From Opeltia flavorubescens (Eukaryota; Ascomycota; Lecanoromycetes; Teloschistales; Teloschistaceae): a DNA stretch of 64,000 bases. This document shows positions 60,221 to 64,000 of the stretch, piece after piece. The translations under genes were made by a program, and so were the position numbers. The DNA is taken from contig KE546975.1 in assembly GCA_000442125.1 (NCBI GenBank), forward strand, positions 744,001 to 808,000, written 5' to 3'. The notes below the pieces were generated by a model, which was not told the DNA's origin, ran no database searches, and worked only from the letters and a program-made list of their open reading frames with translations. The first letter of the stretch is position 1; the number at the start of each line of letters is the position of its first letter.

Positions 60221-60255
60221 CGGAAGTTGTCAACAAAAGTTTCCAATAAGCACTA
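60221..60255 (+). repeat. Left terminal inverted repeat
   Basis: 35 bp beginning CGGAAGTTGTCAACAAAAGT; pairs with 62119-62153 with two mismatches. A further short match (TAGCGCC) continues inward on both sides after a small length difference. Confidence 0.88.
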
Positions 60256-62118
60256 ATAGCGCCAAGCCACTAGGGCTCAAGCCCTAGCTAGGGGTTTTTA
60301 CTAACCACTAAACATTTTATACTACTAACTATTCTACATCTACCTAAACAGCTTGTTTTAATTATATATAACGCCTTTTTCTTTTTAACGAATTATATAG
60401 CCGTAAATTAGTATCTAATATACCTTTATATTTTTTATAATATTTATTACTACCTTTTAAACGGATAATTTTTTAAATATACTTTAATATACGTTTAATC
60501 TACTTTTAAATACGTTCCTAGATTAATTATTTATTTTAATAGTATAATTAGACCCGTTTAATATCCTTTTTAATTTTCGGAATACCTTTTTAAATTATTA
60601 TTCGCTTTATTTACAGCTAATACGGNTTAATTATATTAAAATCCGGTGAATTCCTGTACTAAATTATATATAATACGCTAGTATTTATTTAAATTTAGTT
60701 TTAGTATTTTAAAATATATATTAGCGCTTTATTTTTTTAAATAATTATTCCGAGGTGGATTTTTTAGCACTTCTTTATAAATAATATAAGTTTAGGAACT
60801 AGTACCTTTTTTTAGTAGCGCTACTAGTTAATACCGCCTTTTTTACTTTTTTTTATTATTTTCCTATTTACCTTAGTCTAGCGCTATATAAGCTTTTTAT
60901 TATTTATATTTTTTAGCTTTATACGGTGTATAGTAATAAATAATTTCTTTTCCTTTTTAATATTTATTTCGAGAGATTTATTAACTTTTTATAGGTAATT
61001 CTCGGCTTTTTTCTATTTAATTTAGGTTTCTAGTTTCTAAATATAGTATAGTACCTTAGTATTATAGCTAAAATACCTCTAGAATATAAACTCTATAGCC
61101 CTTTTCTATTAGCGGCGAATATATAACGGCTTTATAAATTTACCTACTCGCCGCTATATACAAATTTTACTTTTCTATACGCTTAAAATAATATTAGTTT
61201 TATTTAATTAAATAATATCCTTTTAATTTTTTAAAATTTAATAAATATATATTAAAGTAAAAGTTAAATAAGCTTTTATTATAGCTTTTATAAAAATAGG
61301 CTTTATTATTTATTTATATAAATAGAAGCTATTTTAAACTAAAATTCTGCGTATAATCTACTTGGTAGGATGGATAATAAATATAAGCGGTCGATTATTT
61401 CCCGGGTGCGATTTTTTGCAACAACCACTACAACGACTATAAAGAGTATTTACAGTCTATAGCTTCCTATTAGCCTAATAAAGAGCTTCTGCCCAATATT
61501 AATATTATTGTAAAAAGATCCTTGGGTATAGAGTAAAAAGGATTTTTATCCCCCCTATCTAGTTTATACGCTTATATTTAACCCCCTGCCTATTAAGTAG
61601 TTAAATACCTTCTAAATATATACTATCGTTGCAGTTAAGACCTTACGCTTATTTTTAGTAGCGTTTTCTAGATTCCTAATCAATTTAACCTCTTATTCAT
61701 CCCTTAAAACCTTAGACCGCCTAGAATATAACGAATCTACTACCTGTTCAAGCTTTAGAACAGGCTTCTTATCTAGATTCCACCCCCTAGTTAATACCTT
61801 TTTTTTAGCTTACTAATTAAGCTTTATAATAGGCTAATAGTAATAATTACCTTTTATTAAAACTAATTAAACTATAGATATATAAATATTTAAATTTATT
61901 AACTAATAAGGTTAATTTAGCGAGCGGAGGTAGTTTTTAGCGCTATACTGTTTTAAAAAGATATAAATAGCTTTAAATCTAATATATCTAGAATAATTTA
62001 GGTATAAATAAATAATTTAAATATAAATAAATAATTTCTAGTAGATAGGTAGTAAAAAAAATCTTCATTTACTAGCAAATTTACTAGTGGGGACTAATTG
62101 TTCTCCGGCGCTAAAAAC

Positions 62119-62153
62119 TAGTGCTTATTAGAAACTTTTGTTGACATCTTCCG
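62119..62153 (-). repeat. Right terminal inverted repeat
   Basis: Reverse complement begins CGGAAGATGTCAACAAAAGT and matches the left end at 33 of 35 positions. Directly followed by the TA target duplication. Confidence 0.88.
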
Positions 62154-62155
62154 TA

Positions 62156-62359
62156 GTAAGAACCTTTTTGGTATGATTTTGCGTGGTCGTAGCAAGACGT
62201 TGGTCGCTCTCTTTTCCGCCGGTAATCTCCCAGAATAGCTACGTCGGTCATGAAGTCGTCTACTTTCCCGAGATCATGAGCTTTCACAGGTGTATCTATT
62301 CGTAGCTTTTGCCTGCGAATCTCTCTGACCTCCTTGACAAACTTGTCCAGAGATGGAAT
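62156..62359 (-). pseudogene. Open frame abutting the transposon, possible gene remnant
   Basis: 68 codons read without a stop on the minus strand up to the transposon border: IPSLDKFVKEVREIRRQKLR, then HDLGKVDDFMTDVAILGDYR and KSYQKGSY. The charged, helical pattern is protein-like. No ATG or splice site was settled at its head. Joined to the sequence beyond the element at a single TA, the frame would end after four codons (YHLH, stop), so this may be the natural 3' end of a gene, with the element sitting at its last codons. Family not recognised. Confidence 0.3.
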
Positions 62360-63819
62360 TTATCCGAGCCTAGCCCTAACCTAGCCCTAAATATCTTAAG
62401 CTTTTTTGAGTAGCGTACAAATCTTATCACCGCCTACCCCGCTATGATTGGCAGAAAAAGATGATATATAAACTTCAATGACTCTTCCTCTGATTCTCCC
62501 TTTCTCAAGCGCTGTCCCCACCACTGCTGCGTTTCTTTGCTCACGAAACGACAGTCTTTCTCGCTTGCCTGCTTCACTGCAACGCATCCAGGAAAGACCG
62601 TCCCCTCCAATATGCTTGGAGAGGTTCAAAAATTGCAAATGAGAAACTCGGAGTAATCTTCACACTACATCACGCACATCCTTCAGCCTCCACTCGGAGC
62701 GTTGAAGAATGTACGACTGCCCGAGAGGGTTCGCCGCGATTTTCTTGACGCGGTCGCAATTGGCATCAGAAAAGCAGGATTGCTACAGCTTTCGAGCTGT
62801 TGGTTTTTCCTATGGGAGGGCCGTTGCGAAGATTGTGTGTATTTCCTATTTCCTTCGTAAAGAAGGAAAGGGAGATATGACACTTTAGTGCAATACGCAG
62901 CGTGTCATTTTCCTCTTTCTCTTCTCGAGTCTGGGGAATAGGCATAATTCGATTCCGATTACTCTGATGTGGGATGGCGCTTCACTTTTTCATCTCTATT
63001 TTTTTAGGTGAGTGTATTTTTTCTCATCAAGCATACGGCGTGGTGAGAGGCTGTAAACTATTATGGAATGAGTTTACTGCTAACGAATGATGGGTTTTCC
63101 TATTTCTGAGGAGGTAAAGGGAAGCGAGAAGCACCGGCATTAAAGAGAAGTCAAAGCGGATTGAGGGTTTGTCTTCCATCTAACTAAAATTTGCTGTGCT
63201 TATATCATTGTAGAATCACAATAAAACCCGAGGTCTGGAAATGTTGACATCGACAACAGTAGTCGGACGACGCTGGGAAAGCGAGAAAAGGGCATGGCCA
63301 CCGCTGTTGGATGGAGATATTCTCAAAAGACCTTGGTGGAGCTGATGATCACTTGAACAGAATGAAATAAAGGTGCTGGAGTGAACCTTGTCCCTTCAAC
63401 GATAGGCATATAGAAACGCCGTCTTCAATATTACACAGACTTTTCTCTTGCCGTACTGTGTGGTTCACCTTTTTAATAGAACTAATTTGGGGGGGGCTGA
63501 CGCTAGTAGTAGATTAATATAGCTATCAGTGGTCCATGACCTCGTACGGAGGCATAGACTAAAAGTACACAGCTCTTCCGTCGGAAATTTGCCCATAAAT
63601 TGAGCAACATGGTACTCGTCTCCCAGCAGCCGAGGACGCCGGGATTGAGGAAAGTGTGAAGCTCTCCGCGACTGGATCATACCAGTAGACGACGGAAAGA
63701 GTCAATAATTTTGGTGCGCCAAAAGAGAACTGAAAGCGCCGAACATGCCTCTCATTATCCGAAACGCCTCTTGGGGTATGACAACGCCGATGCCTACCAT
63801 ATGAACGCCTCCATTTCAT
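62360..63819. other. Gene-poor region right of the transposon
   Basis: 1.46 kb. A plus-strand frame at about 62660-62862 (KNVRLPERVRRDFLDAVAIG) looks protein-like but has no ATG. Two copies of an 11-mer (cctagccctaa) lie at 62369-62390. The rest shows no coding sequence, RNA gene or transposon end. Confidence 0.35.
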
Positions 63820-64000
63820 TCAAAGGTGATGGCCGGGGACGAAGATGAAGAGGACGATGACGGCCACTCCAACGATGATAGTGACGAGTAGGGCCATCAA
63901 AGCGCGCTTGGTGAGGAGCTTGCGGACGTAAGGTTCCTCGAGGCGCGAGAAGTTGAAGAAGGTGTACTCGCTCAGACCCACGAGGGCAAGGATTGNGTCT
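63820..64000 (-). CDS. Membrane protein, C-terminal end
   Basis: The gene enters from the right edge and ends with TGA at 63820-63822. The last ~60 residues read ILALVGLSEYTFFNFSRLEE, PYVRKLLTKR, then a single strong membrane helix (ALMALLVTIIVGVAVIVLFI) and the tail FVPGHHL. An amphipathic or surface segment before one C-terminal helix suggests a type II/tail-anchored or multi-pass membrane protein. One ambiguous base lies near 63997. I do not recognise the family from this part alone. Confidence 0.55.
   Translation of the reverse strand, partial: DXILALVGLSEYTFFNFSRLEEPYVRKLLTKRALMALLVTIIVGVAVIVLFIFVPGHHL

Larger units (their letters stand above)
60221..62153. mobile_element. RIP-mutated TA-flanked inverted-repeat DNA transposon
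   Basis: 1933 bp with near-perfect 35-bp terminal inverted repeats (CGGAAGTTGTCAACAAAAGT at the left end, 33 of 35 bases matching the right end) flanked by TA on both sides (60219-60220 and 62154-62155). TA target duplication, inverted repeats and size fit Tc1/mariner, and the length is close to that of Fot1/pogo elements; the superfamily is inferred, as no transposase frame is readable. The interior is extremely AT-rich: in long stretches (60361-61320) CpA and TpG are nearly absent while CpG remains, which is the RIP pattern of ascomycetes. A segment at about 61340-61800 keeps more CA/TG. One ambiguous base is at about 60626. Dead copy, transcription unlikely. Confidence 0.8.

Noticed and set aside
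60024-60287. Frame reading into the left transposon end
   Set aside because: Its last part is the inverted repeat; the coding-like part stops at the border and is described as a possible remnant.

Overview
The window is nuclear DNA from a filamentous ascomycete fungus (Pezizomycotina). It has densely packed genes on both strands, introns of about 40-65 nt with GTAWGT-type donors and CTAAC/TACTAAT branch sites, a fused three-function HIS4 gene, filamentous-fungal protein families (ELL-type elongation factor, FN3/coiled-coil protein, Atg2, Chk1, H+/nucleoside CNT carrier, ADGF-type deaminase), and one transposon copy with CpA/TpG almost emptied out, the signature of repeat-induced point mutation (RIP). 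The class cannot be fixed from sequence reading alone. I see no bacterial, viral or CRISPR content. Start codons were taken as ATG only, and most spliced models were checked by whether the exon lengths sum to a multiple of three.

Layout. 1-1204: 3' end of a glycosyltransferase-like gene with ubiquitin-interacting-type motifs. 2.7-12.1 kb: SWD1/RBBP5 (COMPASS) head-to-head with RPB1, then THG1 with one abnormal splice acceptor. 12.6-17.4 kb: G-patch protein and a large FN3 protein on the minus strand. 18.6-22.7 kb: lipin (PAH1) and TAF9. 22.9-27.7 kb: CMC1/UTP11 and SDH4/MPP-beta as two divergent pairs. 27.9-31.5 kb: HIS4 and RPL31 divergent. 31.8-34.5 kb: CHK1 and UBC11 divergent, with two MCB boxes between them. 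34.9-40.1 kb: a concentrative nucleoside transporter divergent from an adenosine-deaminase-like enzyme. 40.7-47.3 kb: ATG2. 48.2-49.3 kb: a bHLH factor. 51.3-54.0 kb: an unrecognised serine-rich protein with two C-terminal membrane segments. 54.9-58.5 kb: DUF2237 protein and ELL-type factor. 58.5-63.8 kb: gene-poor, holding a 1.93-kb TA-flanked inverted-repeat transposon between two open but headless reading frames. 63.8 kb to the end: C-terminus of a membrane protein.

How the genes relate. Most are single-copy housekeeping genes. Several divergent pairs share both a short promoter and a theme: chromatin mark and polymerase (SWD1/RPB1), mitochondrial function (SDH4/MPP-beta), cell cycle (CHK1/UBC11), nucleoside uptake and use (CNT/ADGF). 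No new multi-gene system is obvious. The most notable observations are the AG-less THG1 intron, the MCB-bearing CHK1/UBC11 promoter, the CNT/ADGF pair, the RIP-marked transposon with possible gene remnants at its edges, tiny coding exons in MPP-beta and SDH4, and an intron in the DUF2237 gene that can be read through in frame.
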